Shown: positions 17,041 to 24,931 of the stretch, one piece after another
Numbering within the stretch: the first letter of the stretch is position 1
How the letters are laid out: each line of letters begins with the position of its first letter
Assembly: GCA_964353185.1 (NCBI GenBank)
Contig: CAYGUV010000004.1
Location: 1-64,000 of the forward strand
DNA: 64,000 nucleotides
Origin: GCA-2708415 sp964353185
GTDB lineage: Bacteria; Pseudomonadota; Alphaproteobacteria; Micavibrionales; Micavibrionaceae
Reading direction: 5' to 3'
Notes under the pieces: model-generated
What the model was told of the DNA's origin: nothing
Databases searched by the model: none
Seen by the model: only the letters and a program-made list of their open reading frames with translations
Position numbers and translations under genes: made by a program

Positions 17041-17955
17041 TTACAAAGATTTAACTGCATCAACAACAATTCTAAACATGTTATCTGATGCTTCGTTCGT
17101 ACAATACCCTGAATGCGGGGTTAAAAAGAATTTATTATGTCCCAATTCTAATAACTTTGATTCAGGGCAGCTCCACGCTTTTTCCCCTTCGGCGTAAAAA
17201 CAATCAAACGCAGCAGACGCAATTTCACCTTTGCTCAACGCATCATATAATGCGTCCCCATCAACCAATAATGCAGGCGCGGTATTAATCAAAACTGCAT
17301 GGTTTTTCATCTTAAGAAATTCGTCTTTACCGAAAATTTCGCCCGCATCTTTTGGTACATTCAACGAAACGATATCCGCCTTTTTCAAAACATCATCAAA
17401 ACTATTATACTCCCCCATCATTCCTTCTTTTACGCCAGAGCGGGAATAATAAATAACATTCATACCGATGCCACACGCCATAGAAGAAAGTTGCTTTGCA
17501 ATCGGGCCACTACCAATAATGCCAACAGTTTTATTTTGTAATTCAAAACCTTTTTGATTTTGCCACGTTTTATCATTCATATCCGTCAACATTGTTGGCA
17601 CTTTTCTAGCCGCCATCAACATCAAAAAAAATGCTGTTTCTGCAACCGCGCGCGCATTGGCTCCGGGTGTATTTATAATAGGAATATTTTTTTCAATGGC
17701 CGCGTCCGCATCAATATACGCTTTGTAATCGACCCCTAAAAACATAATTGCTTTTAAATTATCCGCCGCTTCAATAACGGGGCGCGTGCAATCTTCAATA
17801 CCACCACTGACATAAACATCAAAATTATTAATTTCTTTTGCAAATTTTTCTTGGTCGACATATTCATCCGCAGGAACGTCTAAGCATTCATGACCTTGCG
17901 CTTCTAATTCTTCATGAACCCACTTTGGCGCTCCACCTGTAAATAAAACTTTCAT
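17041..17955 (-). CDS. D-isomer specific 2-hydroxyacid dehydrogenase family protein
   Basis: NAD-dependent dehydrogenase fold of 304 aa. Seen: a Rossmann motif GIIGSGPIAKQL (145-156), PGANARAVAETAFFLML before it, and a C-terminal LTPHSGY His. The usual catalytic Arg in the N-T-A-R-G segment is missing: residues 224-228 read NTAPA. That departs from D-lactate, glycerate and formate dehydrogenases, so substrate and even activity are uncertain. AAGGGA precedes the ATG. It lies 11 nt downstream of the ftsY start region's partner genes on the same strand, before amn. Confidence 0.75.
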   Translation of the reverse strand: MKVLFTGGAPKWVHEELEAQGHECLDVPADEYVDQEKFAKEINNFDVYVSGGIEDCTRPVIEAADNLKAIMFLGVDYKAYIDADAAIEKNIPIINTPGANARAVAETAFFLMLMAARKVPTMLTDMNDKTWQNQKGFELQNKTVGIIGSGPIAKQLSSMACGIGMNVIYYSRSGVKEGMMGEYNSFDDVLKKADIVSLNVPKDAGEIFGKDEFLKMKNHAVLINTAPALLVDGDALYDALSKGEIASAAFDCFYAEGEKAWSCPESKLLELGHNKFFLTPHSGYCTNEASDNMFRIVVDAVKSL

Positions 17956-17966
17956 TTTTTCCCTTG

Positions 17967-19148
17967 TTAAATTTTAACGCCCATCAATGTGTTCGCATAT
18001 TCTTTGGCTTGAAACGGGCTTAAATCTTCGATTTTCTCCCCCACACCAATGGCATGTATAGGCAATCCAAATTGTTCCGCCAACCCAACAACTACTCCGC
18101 CTTTGGCAGAGCCATCCAACTTTGTAACTACTAAACCCGTCACATCAACCACGTCTTTAAAATTTTCAACTTGGCTATACGCATTTTGCCCTGTGGTAGA
18201 ATCAAGCACAAGCACCACCGCATGCGGCGCAGTCTCGTCCTGTTTTTTTATCACACGGATCATCTTGGCTAATTCTTCCATTAAGTTTGCTTTATTTTGC
18301 AAACGCCCCGCCGTATCAATCATGAGCAAATCTACATCTTCGGCCTTTGCTTTTTCCATGGCCTCATAGGCAACGGCGGATGCATCGGCGCCAATATCTT
18401 TTTTCACCAATGGCACATGCGCACGCTTTGCCCAGACATCCAATTGCTCAACCGCCGCCGCGCGAAATGTATCCCCCGCCGCAATCATCACTTTTTTATG
18501 CTGCTTCACATGATATTCATACGCTAACTTTCCAATGGTCGTGGTTTTACCCGCACCATTCACACCGCAAACCAACATGACAAACGGCTTTTTATCACCC
18601 GCTTCAATATCTAACTTTGTTGCAACAGGTTCTAGTAAGCTCGCAATTTGCGCGGCAAGCGCAGTTTTAATTTCATTGGCGCTTAATTCTTTATCAAATT
18701 TTTCTTTTGAAAATTTAGAGACTATATTTGCCGCTGTTTTTGGGCCAAGGTCGGCCATAATCAGAATTTCTTCCAATTCATCCAGCGCATCTTGATCCAA
18801 TTTACGTTTGGTAAAAACGCCCGTGATATTATCGCTTAACTTATTTGAAGATTTTGACAGGCCTTTCGACAGGCGTGACAGCCACCCGCCCTCATCATCA
18901 TGGTCTTTATCTAGATCTTCTTCATCCGCTTGGATGGAGGCATTATGCGTTGGCGCAGGCTGCTCATCCAATTCTTCCAAAATATCGTCCGCAGATTCAT
19001 GTAATTTTTGCTTTGTGTCTTCATCGATATCGGAATCATACTCAACGGGCGGCTCCATCTCTGGCTCGCCCTCGCCATGGATAAGCTTATCCGTTTGCTC
19101 TTCAAGCTCTTGCGAGCCCTCATGTCTTTTTTTGCGCCAGAAAACCAT
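17967..19148 (-). CDS. ftsY: Signal recognition particle receptor FtsY
   Basis: SRP receptor GTPase that docks Ffh-bound ribosomes at the inner membrane. Seen: an acidic N-terminal A domain of about 90 residues, then the N domain, Walker A GVNGAGKTTT, AAGDTFRAAAVEQL, the G3 segment DTAGRLQNK, TKLDGSAKGG and a final GVGEKIEDL. At 393 aa it is a normal alphaproteobacterial FtsY. The partner Ffh is encoded at 24932. The 2-hydroxyacid dehydrogenase gene follows 11 nt later on the same strand. Confidence 0.97.
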   Translation of the reverse strand: MVFWRKKRHEGSQELEEQTDKLIHGEGEPEMEPPVEYDSDIDEDTKQKLHESADDILEELDEQPAPTHNASIQADEEDLDKDHDDEGGWLSRLSKGLSKSSNKLSDNITGVFTKRKLDQDALDELEEILIMADLGPKTAANIVSKFSKEKFDKELSANEIKTALAAQIASLLEPVATKLDIEAGDKKPFVMLVCGVNGAGKTTTIGKLAYEYHVKQHKKVMIAAGDTFRAAAVEQLDVWAKRAHVPLVKKDIGADASAVAYEAMEKAKAEDVDLLMIDTAGRLQNKANLMEELAKMIRVIKKQDETAPHAVVLVLDSTTGQNAYSQVENFKDVVDVTGLVVTKLDGSAKGGVVVGLAEQFGLPIHAIGVGEKIEDLSPFQAKEYANTLMGVKI

Positions 19149-19194
19149 GTATTTAACCTATCCATTTATGAAACTAAAAAAAAGAGGTTTTTCA

Positions 19195-19223
19195 TTGACA
19201 TAAGAAAATTAGCTTTTTATAAA
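19195..19223 (+). promoter_or_regulatory. Near-consensus promoter for a probable leaderless transcript
   Basis: TTGACA (19195-19200), a 17-nt spacer and TATAAA (19218-19223). The ATG of the next gene begins 6 nt after the -10 hexamer, so the predicted first base coincides with the start codon. Confidence 0.7.
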
Positions 19224-19228
19224 TCATT

Positions 19229-19843
19229 ATGTTTTACAATAAAATAAGATTAACAGGTGAACCCGTTACAAAAGGTGTTTTGTCTAAAGCATGGGCTAAC
19301 AAAAGAGGCATAGCATTAGGCGGCCTAACCTTAGCTAGCGTTTTTTCACAGTCAACATCCCCATCACTCAGTATTATATTAGGGAGTGCTTTTTTGGCAA
19401 CCCAGTTACAAAACTATGCTCAAAAAAGAGAACTTAATGGAGTATTAGAAGCGTGTTACGGAGACAATCATAAAAATTTTTATATCAATAAAAAAACAGC
19501 GGAAGAAACAGGTAGGGTAAAATACGAAGATCCTCATTATATCTTTAAATATTACACGGCAAAATCAATTTTAAATATGGTTTACATCGGAGCTTGCGCT
19601 AATTTAAATAAACCATATGAATATATAACTCCAAAAGTGCAAAATTTAGCACATATATTCATGGAAAAAGGGCAACCAATTACTGCACAGATTTTAGAAA
19701 ATACCCCTCTTGCCGTTACTACAGGAATTGTTAGCTTTCTTGCAAACAAAATTATAAACGACTTCGCAGTAATGAGCAGATTTTCTAAAATGCCTTTGGT
19801 GTATGAAAAAATTTCACCAACTTTATCTCAAGACCACCCCTAA
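19229..19843 (+). CDS. Hypothetical membrane protein, 204 aa
   Basis: Not recognised. Seen: a short basic N-terminus, a hydrophobic stretch about residues 29-60 (GIALGGLTLASVFSQSTSPS, then LSIILGSAFLATQL) and another near 160-175 (LAVTTGIVSFLANKII). It has no SD but a near-consensus promoter ends 5 nt before its ATG. It is AT-rich compared with ftsY and mtaB, and is a lone plus-strand gene between these minus-strand genes, which in many alphaproteobacteria are adjacent. Gene gain here is plausible. Confidence 0.6.
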   Translation: MFYNKIRLTGEPVTKGVLSKAWANKRGIALGGLTLASVFSQSTSPSLSIILGSAFLATQLQNYAQKRELNGVLEACYGDNHKNFYINKKTAEETGRVKYEDPHYIFKYYTAKSILNMVYIGACANLNKPYEYITPKVQNLAHIFMEKGQPITAQILENTPLAVTTGIVSFLANKIINDFAVMSRFSKMPLVYEKISPTLSQDHP

Positions 19844-19902
19844 AAGTGAAGATTTCTCTATAGCATACTTAGGTGTTAGCTTCAGAATAAATACGGCGAA
19901 CC

Positions 19903-21159
19903 TTATAAAATCCTCGCGACAAGCTGATTATTTTCAATGCCTATAATATCAACATCCACTAAACTCCCCACGGGCATTTCTTTATCCAAACGCACTTCCG
20001 CGAAATGCTCTGTGCGTCCAATATTTCCTTTTTCAACAATAACTTGGCGTTTTTTGTTAAGATGAGATTGTAAGAATTTTTGTACCTGAGTTTCGCCTTG
20101 CGCACGTAATTTTGCCGCGCGCTCTTTACGCACGGGATGCGGTACTTGGTTTGGTATTTTGGCCGCAGGCGTGCCATCTCGCTCAGAATATGGGAACACA
20201 TGAAGGAACGTCAAATCGCATTCGGTTACGATATCCAGCGTGTTTTGAAACATCTCGTCCGTTTCGGTTGGAAAACCCGCAATAATATCCGCGCCAAACA
20301 CGATATCAGGGCGATAATCACGCGCTCTTTCGCACATTTTAATGGCATCTGCGCGTAAATGGCGGCGCTTCATACGCTTAAGGATCATATCATCCCCCGC
20401 CTGCAAACTCATATGCAGATGCGGCATCAATCGCGGCTCTTCGGCAATCAAACGCCATAAATCATCATCAATTTCTACGGGGTCTAATGAGGAAAGCCGC
20501 AAACGTGGCAATTCAGGAACGAGCGCCAACACACGGCGGATCATCTGCCCCAACGCAGGCTTACCCGGTAAATCCGCCCCATAAGAGGTGACATCCACCC
20601 CCGTCATTACAATTTCGTTATAGCCGCCCTCGACCAATTTGCGCACTTGCGCGGCAATCTCACCAATCGGCACGCTCCGTGAATTTCCACGCCCATAAGG
20701 AATAATGCAAAATGTGCAACGATGGTCACAGCCATTTTGCACCTGAATAAACGCCCGCGCCTGCCCCTCAATTCCCTCAATTAAATGGCTCGCGGTTTCC
20801 TTCACCGACATAATATCATTGACCAAAACGCGTTCCGTTTCGTCCTTACCCGTCCAAGTTTCTTCTTTCAGCTTAAGGTCATTCCCAATAATCTGGTCAA
20901 CTTCCTCCATCTGTGAATAAGTCTGTGGGTTTATCTGTGCAGAACATCCTGTGACAATAATCTTGGCATTGGGGTTTTCACGCTTTGCACGGCGAATGGC
21001 CTGACGCGCCTGACGCTCCGCCTCCTTGGTGACAGCGCAGGTGTTAAAGATAATGGAATCCTCCATCCCCGCCTTTTGCGCATGGGCACGCATCACTTCG
21101 CTCTCATACGTATTGAGGCGACAGCCAAAAGTCACCAGTTCAGGTTCAGATTTGTTCAT
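19903..21159 (-). CDS. mtaB: tRNA t6A37 methylthiotransferase MtaB
   Basis: Radical-SAM enzyme that converts t6A to ms2t6A at position 37 of ANN-decoding tRNAs. Seen: the N-terminal UPF0004 cluster ligands Cys13, Cys41 and Cys72, the radical-SAM CxxxCxxC at Cys144, Cys148 and Cys151 (CDHRCTFC), FGADIIAGFPTETD, and a C-terminal TRAM-like segment. The FGCRLN start separates MtaB from MiaB. Length of 418 aa is typical. ftsY is its usual neighbour. Confidence 0.94.
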   Translation of the reverse strand: MNKSEPELVTFGCRLNTYESEVMRAHAQKAGMEDSIIFNTCAVTKEAERQARQAIRRAKRENPNAKIIVTGCSAQINPQTYSQMEEVDQIIGNDLKLKEETWTGKDETERVLVNDIMSVKETASHLIEGIEGQARAFIQVQNGCDHRCTFCIIPYGRGNSRSVPIGEIAAQVRKLVEGGYNEIVMTGVDVTSYGADLPGKPALGQMIRRVLALVPELPRLRLSSLDPVEIDDDLWRLIAEEPRLMPHLHMSLQAGDDMILKRMKRRHLRADAIKMCERARDYRPDIVFGADIIAGFPTETDEMFQNTLDIVTECDLTFLHVFPYSERDGTPAAKIPNQVPHPVRKERAAKLRAQGETQVQKFLQSHLNKKRQVIVEKGNIGRTEHFAEVRLDKEMPVGSLVDVDIIGIENNQLVARIL

Positions 21160-21202
21160 AAGCTAAGGATTTAAAGAGAATTGAGCGAAAAATCAATAAA
21201 GA

Positions 21203-21715
21203 TTAAATTGGCGCTGGCCCATCTCTTCGCTCAACAACAACACAACCATATTGCTCAATATGTTCTATGACATCATTTGGTAATGATTTTAGTAAAATTA
21301 TTTGGCTGTTTGTTATAGTCGCAATCTGAAAATCTCCTGACATTCTAGACACAAAAACACACTCGTCATTTGCCACATCAGAATTTCTTTGAAAAATAAT
21401 TCCGTTAGATTGCTCAAGATCATAACTATGCTCTTCTCCCATAGAATGACTTATAAAGATTAAGCTTGCGTCAGGGTTTCCTTTGTTAAGATATTCATTT
21501 CCCTCCAAAACCTTTAGATTATCTGAACCCAAACCATCAGCCACATAAAAACTATCAAAGAAATGATTATTTAAACTTACAATACGGGGACTATCTCTTT
21601 GGGCGCTGTATCCAAAATGCCAAGTCGGTCTCTCTTTTTGCGACGGCTGAAGCTGAGGAGTCGGCTCCACAGGAAAAAAAGATAACCCTATATTGATTAA
21701 TAAAGTTTTTAGCAT
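21203..21715 (-). CDS. Hypothetical protein, 170 aa
   Basis: Not recognised. The first about 15 residues (MLKTLLINIGLSFFPV) are hydrophobic and could be a short signal or anchor. The remainder is soluble, probably beta-rich, with GSDNLKVLEG and a C-terminal VERRDGPAPI. AT-rich, 43 nt upstream of mtaB on the same strand. No functional inference. Confidence 0.5.
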   Translation of the reverse strand: MLKTLLINIGLSFFPVEPTPQLQPSQKERPTWHFGYSAQRDSPRIVSLNNHFFDSFYVADGLGSDNLKVLEGNEYLNKGNPDASLIFISHSMGEEHSYDLEQSNGIIFQRNSDVANDECVFVSRMSGDFQIATITNSQIILLKSLPNDVIEHIEQYGCVVVERRDGPAPI

Positions 21716-21752
21716 AAAGTTTTTTAACAGGTCTTAAGATTATGTCAATAAA

Positions 21753-22544
21753 TTATTTCAAACAACGATTTACAATAATTAACGCTGCCGTGCTACAGAT
21801 CGACATCAAAACCGTAACAACCGTCCCCCACAAAATACCCAAACTTGTATAGGTAAAATAAACACCCGTTATATAAATTCCACAATTGATGGACGCACTT
21901 AAAAACACATTTTTAATAAAGCTCGCGGTGAATTCTTTGCCCTCTAATAAAGTCAAAATAATGATTGAGCTTATGGCCAGCGCAGGAAAACTGGCCAGAA
22001 TACCGCCCACATGCTCCCCCGCCATCACACTTAACAAAAATGCCCCCGAAACCGTTAGCCCACCTAACATAAAACGTAAAACATAACTCCATTTTGGTTT
22101 GGGAATATCAGCCGAAAAATGCGCAGGCACATTTTGAAACCGCAAAAAGATAAGCGACCCGATGACGATGCAAAGGAAGATAATCAAAGCTTCTGCAAAT
22201 CTATTAATCTCGAACGCATTAAAAATTGTTGCCGCGATAAGCCACCCCAAAATGGCCATCGGTAAAGAAACCCAAATGCTCTTTTTTTGAAACAATACAA
22301 AGATGCTTGAAAACACACCAAAAAATGATAACGCGACCAGCGCGCTCATGCTGGCGGTTTGTGCGGCCTGCGGCGAAACAAACAATGCAATTAATAATAA
22401 AGAGATAAAAATTATCGTCGGAAACCCAGACAAAAGACCACCAAGCCGACTACCCAGCCTCTGCGCCAAAAAAATCGCCATTAAGACAATCCCCCCACCC
22501 GCAAAAAAACTAACAATCAACCGTAGGAGAAATATTTCAGTCAT
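21753..22544 (-). CDS. Integral membrane protein with internal duplication, 263 aa
   Basis: About eight hydrophobic segments. The two halves carry similar phrases, LGGLLSGFPTIIF near residue 34 and VGGILASFPALAIS near 176, each beginning after a Gly-rich helix (FFAGGGIVLMA and FMLGGLTVSGA). This indicates an inverted or tandem duplication as in small transporters and permeases. The family is not identified. It starts 4 nt after the alr stop, so it is co-transcribed with alanine racemase. A link to D-alanine or cell-wall precursors is only contextual. Confidence 0.75.
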   Translation of the reverse strand: MTEIFLLRLIVSFFAGGGIVLMAIFLAQRLGSRLGGLLSGFPTIIFISLLLIALFVSPQAAQTASMSALVALSFFGVFSSIFVLFQKKSIWVSLPMAILGWLIAATIFNAFEINRFAEALIIFLCIVIGSLIFLRFQNVPAHFSADIPKPKWSYVLRFMLGGLTVSGAFLLSVMAGEHVGGILASFPALAISSIIILTLLEGKEFTASFIKNVFLSASINCGIYITGVYFTYTSLGILWGTVVTVLMSICSTAALIIVNRCLK

Positions 22545-22548
22545 CTTG

Positions 22549-23679
22549 TTATTTTTTTATAAACACCCTAGGCACACGCTGATTAATGTTTGCAAAGACA
22601 TCATAATTATTCGTGCCCCATTTATTGGCAATTTCTATTGAGTCAATATAATCACTTCCTTGCCCACCCATAATAACGACTTCATCACCTATTTTTGCAT
22701 CCAAATCATCTGGAATTACGACCATACATTGATCCATGCAAACACTCCCAACCACATTGACACGCACACCTTTAATCAAAACCTGATTAGCACCCAAAGG
22801 TCTTCTACGGAAGCCATCAGCATACCCAACAGGAATTATTCCAATCTTCTCTTCTTTCGTCGTCTTATACTTGACGGAATAACTTACCCCATGATTAGGT
22901 GGCAATGTTTTCACCGAAACCAAACGCGCCTTCCATGTTCCTATTGCCTTCATCCCTTCAAACAATTCAGTGTCTTCTTCATAATATTGGCCATAAGTAA
23001 TAACGCCAGTACGAACCATATTGTATCGCGCCTCTTTAAACCTTAATAAAGCGGGAGAATTAGATAAATGTATATAAGGAGGTGTCATATCCATTTCTTC
23101 TATGACATCTAAGGCTTGATTAAAAACTGAGATTTGCTCAAAAACAGAATCTATCTCTGGCATATCTGCGGTATGAAAATGACTACAGACCCCAACCATA
23201 TCTATATTTTTATGTTGCCTTATAACCGCAAGGATATCTGCAACGCCTTCGACGAAAACGCCCGCGCGTCCCATACCCGTATCAATTTTTAAATGCACTT
23301 TTGCTTTTTTATTATGTTTTTTCGCCACTTCATTGGCCGCAGACATATGTTCTTTTGTCCATGCAAAAAAATGGATGTCATCTTGAATAAAGCTCTCAAT
23401 CTCATTCAAACCATAAGCAGTCATTCTTAAAATAGGAATTTTTATGCCCGCTTCGCGCAATATGGCCGCTTCCGCGATCGATGCCACACCCAACATCTCG
23501 GCCCCAGATTCTTCTGCAACCTGACCACATTCTTTTAACCCGTGACCATAGGCATTTGCTTTCACAACAACCAAAACACGTGTTTGAACGTTTTGCTTTA
23601 TGATCTCAATATTTTGCTTGAACTGACCTAAATCAATTTCAAACCAACAGTTTCTCAAATAATTATTATAAATTGACAT
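22549..23679 (-). CDS. alr: Alanine racemase
   Basis: PLP enzyme making D-alanine for peptidoglycan. Seen: the PLP-lysine motif VVKANAYGHG with Lys40, HLKIDTGMGRAG, and the second catalytic residue Tyr267 in HGVSYSVKYKT, followed by GSVCMDQCMV and GDEVVIMGGQG. Length of 376 aa is typical. There is no SD before the ATG, and a promoter-like sequence ends 6 nt upstream, suggesting a leaderless mRNA. A membrane protein gene follows 4 nt later. Confidence 0.96.
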   Translation of the reverse strand: MSIYNNYLRNCWFEIDLGQFKQNIEIIKQNVQTRVLVVVKANAYGHGLKECGQVAEESGAEMLGVASIAEAAILREAGIKIPILRMTAYGLNEIESFIQDDIHFFAWTKEHMSAANEVAKKHNKKAKVHLKIDTGMGRAGVFVEGVADILAVIRQHKNIDMVGVCSHFHTADMPEIDSVFEQISVFNQALDVIEEMDMTPPYIHLSNSPALLRFKEARYNMVRTGVITYGQYYEEDTELFEGMKAIGTWKARLVSVKTLPPNHGVSYSVKYKTTKEEKIGIIPVGYADGFRRRPLGANQVLIKGVRVNVVGSVCMDQCMVVIPDDLDAKIGDEVVIMGGQGSDYIDSIEIANKWGTNNYDVFANINQRVPRVFIKK

Positions 23680-23685
23680 AGACGC

Positions 23686-23714
23686 TTTATAATCTGTTTT
23701 TTTTAAAACCGCAA
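23686..23714 (-). promoter_or_regulatory. Candidate promoter for alr, leaderless
   Basis: On the minus strand TTGCGG (23714-23709), a 17-nt spacer and TATAAA (23691-23686), with the alr ATG starting at 23679, the expected transcription start. Confidence 0.5.
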
Positions 23715-23799
23715 AGTAAGAATATTCCCTTTATATTGGAACAATATTATGGCTTACTTCGTTTACTGAACTCAATGATTTTTAACAAAAGGAAGATTT

Positions 23800-24246
23800 A
23801 TGATTAACAAACACGCACACGCAAAATGGAATGGCACTATCAAAGAAGGCAAAGGCCTCATTAAACTTGAAAGTGGTGCGATGAATGATCAACCTTATGG
23901 TTTTAACACACGATTTGAGGGAAAATCAGGCACAAACCCCGAAGAATTAATTGCCGCCGCGCATGCCTCATGCTTTACCATGGCGCTTTCAATGATTTTG
24001 GAAAAACACGGCATTGATCCAACAAAACACACACTAGAAACCAAAGCCATCGTTACTCTTGATAAAGAAGGCGAAGGCTTTGCAATTAAAAAAAGCCACC
24101 TCATCTTCTCAACTGATTTAGGCGATGCAGATAAATCAACATTCGAAGAAGCATTAAATGCTGCCAAACAAGGCTGCCCCATCTCAAAAGTTTTAGATTG
24201 TGAGATTACCCTAGAAACTAGCTTTGACGGCGCGAAGAGTTATTAA
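23800..24246 (+). CDS. osmC: OsmC family peroxiredoxin
   Basis: Thiol-based reductase of organic hydroperoxides. Seen: Cys58 in AHASCFTMAL and Cys126 in GCPISKVL, the two catalytic cysteines, in a 148-aa protein whose N-terminus (HAHAKWNGTIKEGKG) matches the OsmC rather than the Ohr subgroup. Cytoplasmic. AAGGAAG precedes the ATG. Divergent from alr across a 120-bp spacer. Confidence 0.92.
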   Translation: MINKHAHAKWNGTIKEGKGLIKLESGAMNDQPYGFNTRFEGKSGTNPEELIAAAHASCFTMALSMILEKHGIDPTKHTLETKAIVTLDKEGEGFAIKKSHLIFSTDLGDADKSTFEEALNAAKQGCPISKVLDCEITLETSFDGAKSY

Positions 24247-24331
24247 AATTTTGTAAAAAACACCATTAACAAAAAGTACTTTACAAATTATGTAAATAAT
24301 GTATGCTCTTTGAAAATTTAAGGAGTTCATT

Positions 24332-24766
24332 ATGTATCAAAGTTTAATGATAACATACACATTTGCTGTAGTAACAGCTACTGCATTTGCCGTAGGAAAA
24401 CTAAACATTGTAGCAAACCCAACTATTTTTGAAGCAGAAGGATATAAAGCATATCTACAAGGGCCCGATACCTTCTCTATTCGTCCTTTAGGAGAAAGTG
24501 AACATATCAATTTTGACCTATCATCGAAGGATGGTGTAGATGCATTATTAGAATTTCAAAATCAACTAGAAATCAAATCCGAAACAAATATTGACTTCAT
24601 GCAAGCAGCTTGCGACGGCATTCAAGAAAAATTTGTAACAGAAACCTTCTCTGAACAGGCTCGTTTTATAAAACAAGTTGGATCTGATGCATTAGCTCAA
24701 GATATTTTAAGTGCCCGCGCGAGCTTTACCCAAAAATATTGCCCGCAAATACCTGCTACACCCTAA
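24332..24766 (+). CDS. Hypothetical exported or anchored protein, 144 aa
   Basis: Not recognised. SD AAGGAG lies 8 nt before the ATG. The N-terminus MYQSLMITYTFAVVTATAFA is hydrophobic and may be a signal anchor. The rest is acidic and helical, with two Cys (about residue 89 and residue 138). It lies between osmC and ffh without clear linkage to either. Confidence 0.6.
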   Translation: MYQSLMITYTFAVVTATAFAVGKLNIVANPTIFEAEGYKAYLQGPDTFSIRPLGESEHINFDLSSKDGVDALLEFQNQLEIKSETNIDFMQAACDGIQEKFVTETFSEQARFIKQVGSDALAQDILSARASFTQKYCPQIPATP

Positions 24767-24783
24767 AAATTCTATTTACATAC

Positions 24784-24812
24784 TTGACCAAGAAAATAAA
24801 ACCCCTTATAAA
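24784..24812 (+). promoter_or_regulatory. Candidate ffh promoter
   Basis: TTGACC (24784-24789), a 17-nt spacer and TATAAA (24807-24812). It would give a leader of about 110 nt that contains the attenuator-like structure at 24851-24909. Confidence 0.6.
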
Positions 24813-24850
24813 ACCTCATAAATCACTGACATTTTTGTAATGTTTAGTGT

Positions 24851-24909
24851 CCCAAAATCAAATGGGGATACCCCTCAGTCGGCGAAATTACGCTCACTGG
24901 GGCATTTTT
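24851..24909 (+). promoter_or_regulatory. Attenuator-like leader of ffh
   Basis: A terminator-like hairpin (24872-24902): CCC and CAGT on the left pair with ACTG and GGG on the right, with an inner GGCG/CGCT stem, followed by ATTTTTG, ending only 23 nt before the ffh ATG. Upstream GGGG (24864-24867) can pair with CCCC (24871-24874) across a 3-nt loop, or with CCCA (24851-24854). These pairings exclude one another, as in terminator/antiterminator leaders. It could simply end the upstream transcript, but it lies downstream of the best ffh promoter. Confidence 0.5.
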
Positions 24910-24931
24910 GTTATTGTTTGAAGGAAAACAT

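Noticed and set aside
18808..19203. Open frame on the plus strand opposite the ftsY 5' region
   Set aside because: Ser-rich product of the reverse complement of an acidic domain; no SD and no domain.
24841..24931. 4.5S/SRP RNA gene next to ffh
   Set aside because: The conserved SRP RNA tetraloop and asymmetric loop sequences are absent; the region fits an attenuator-like leader better.
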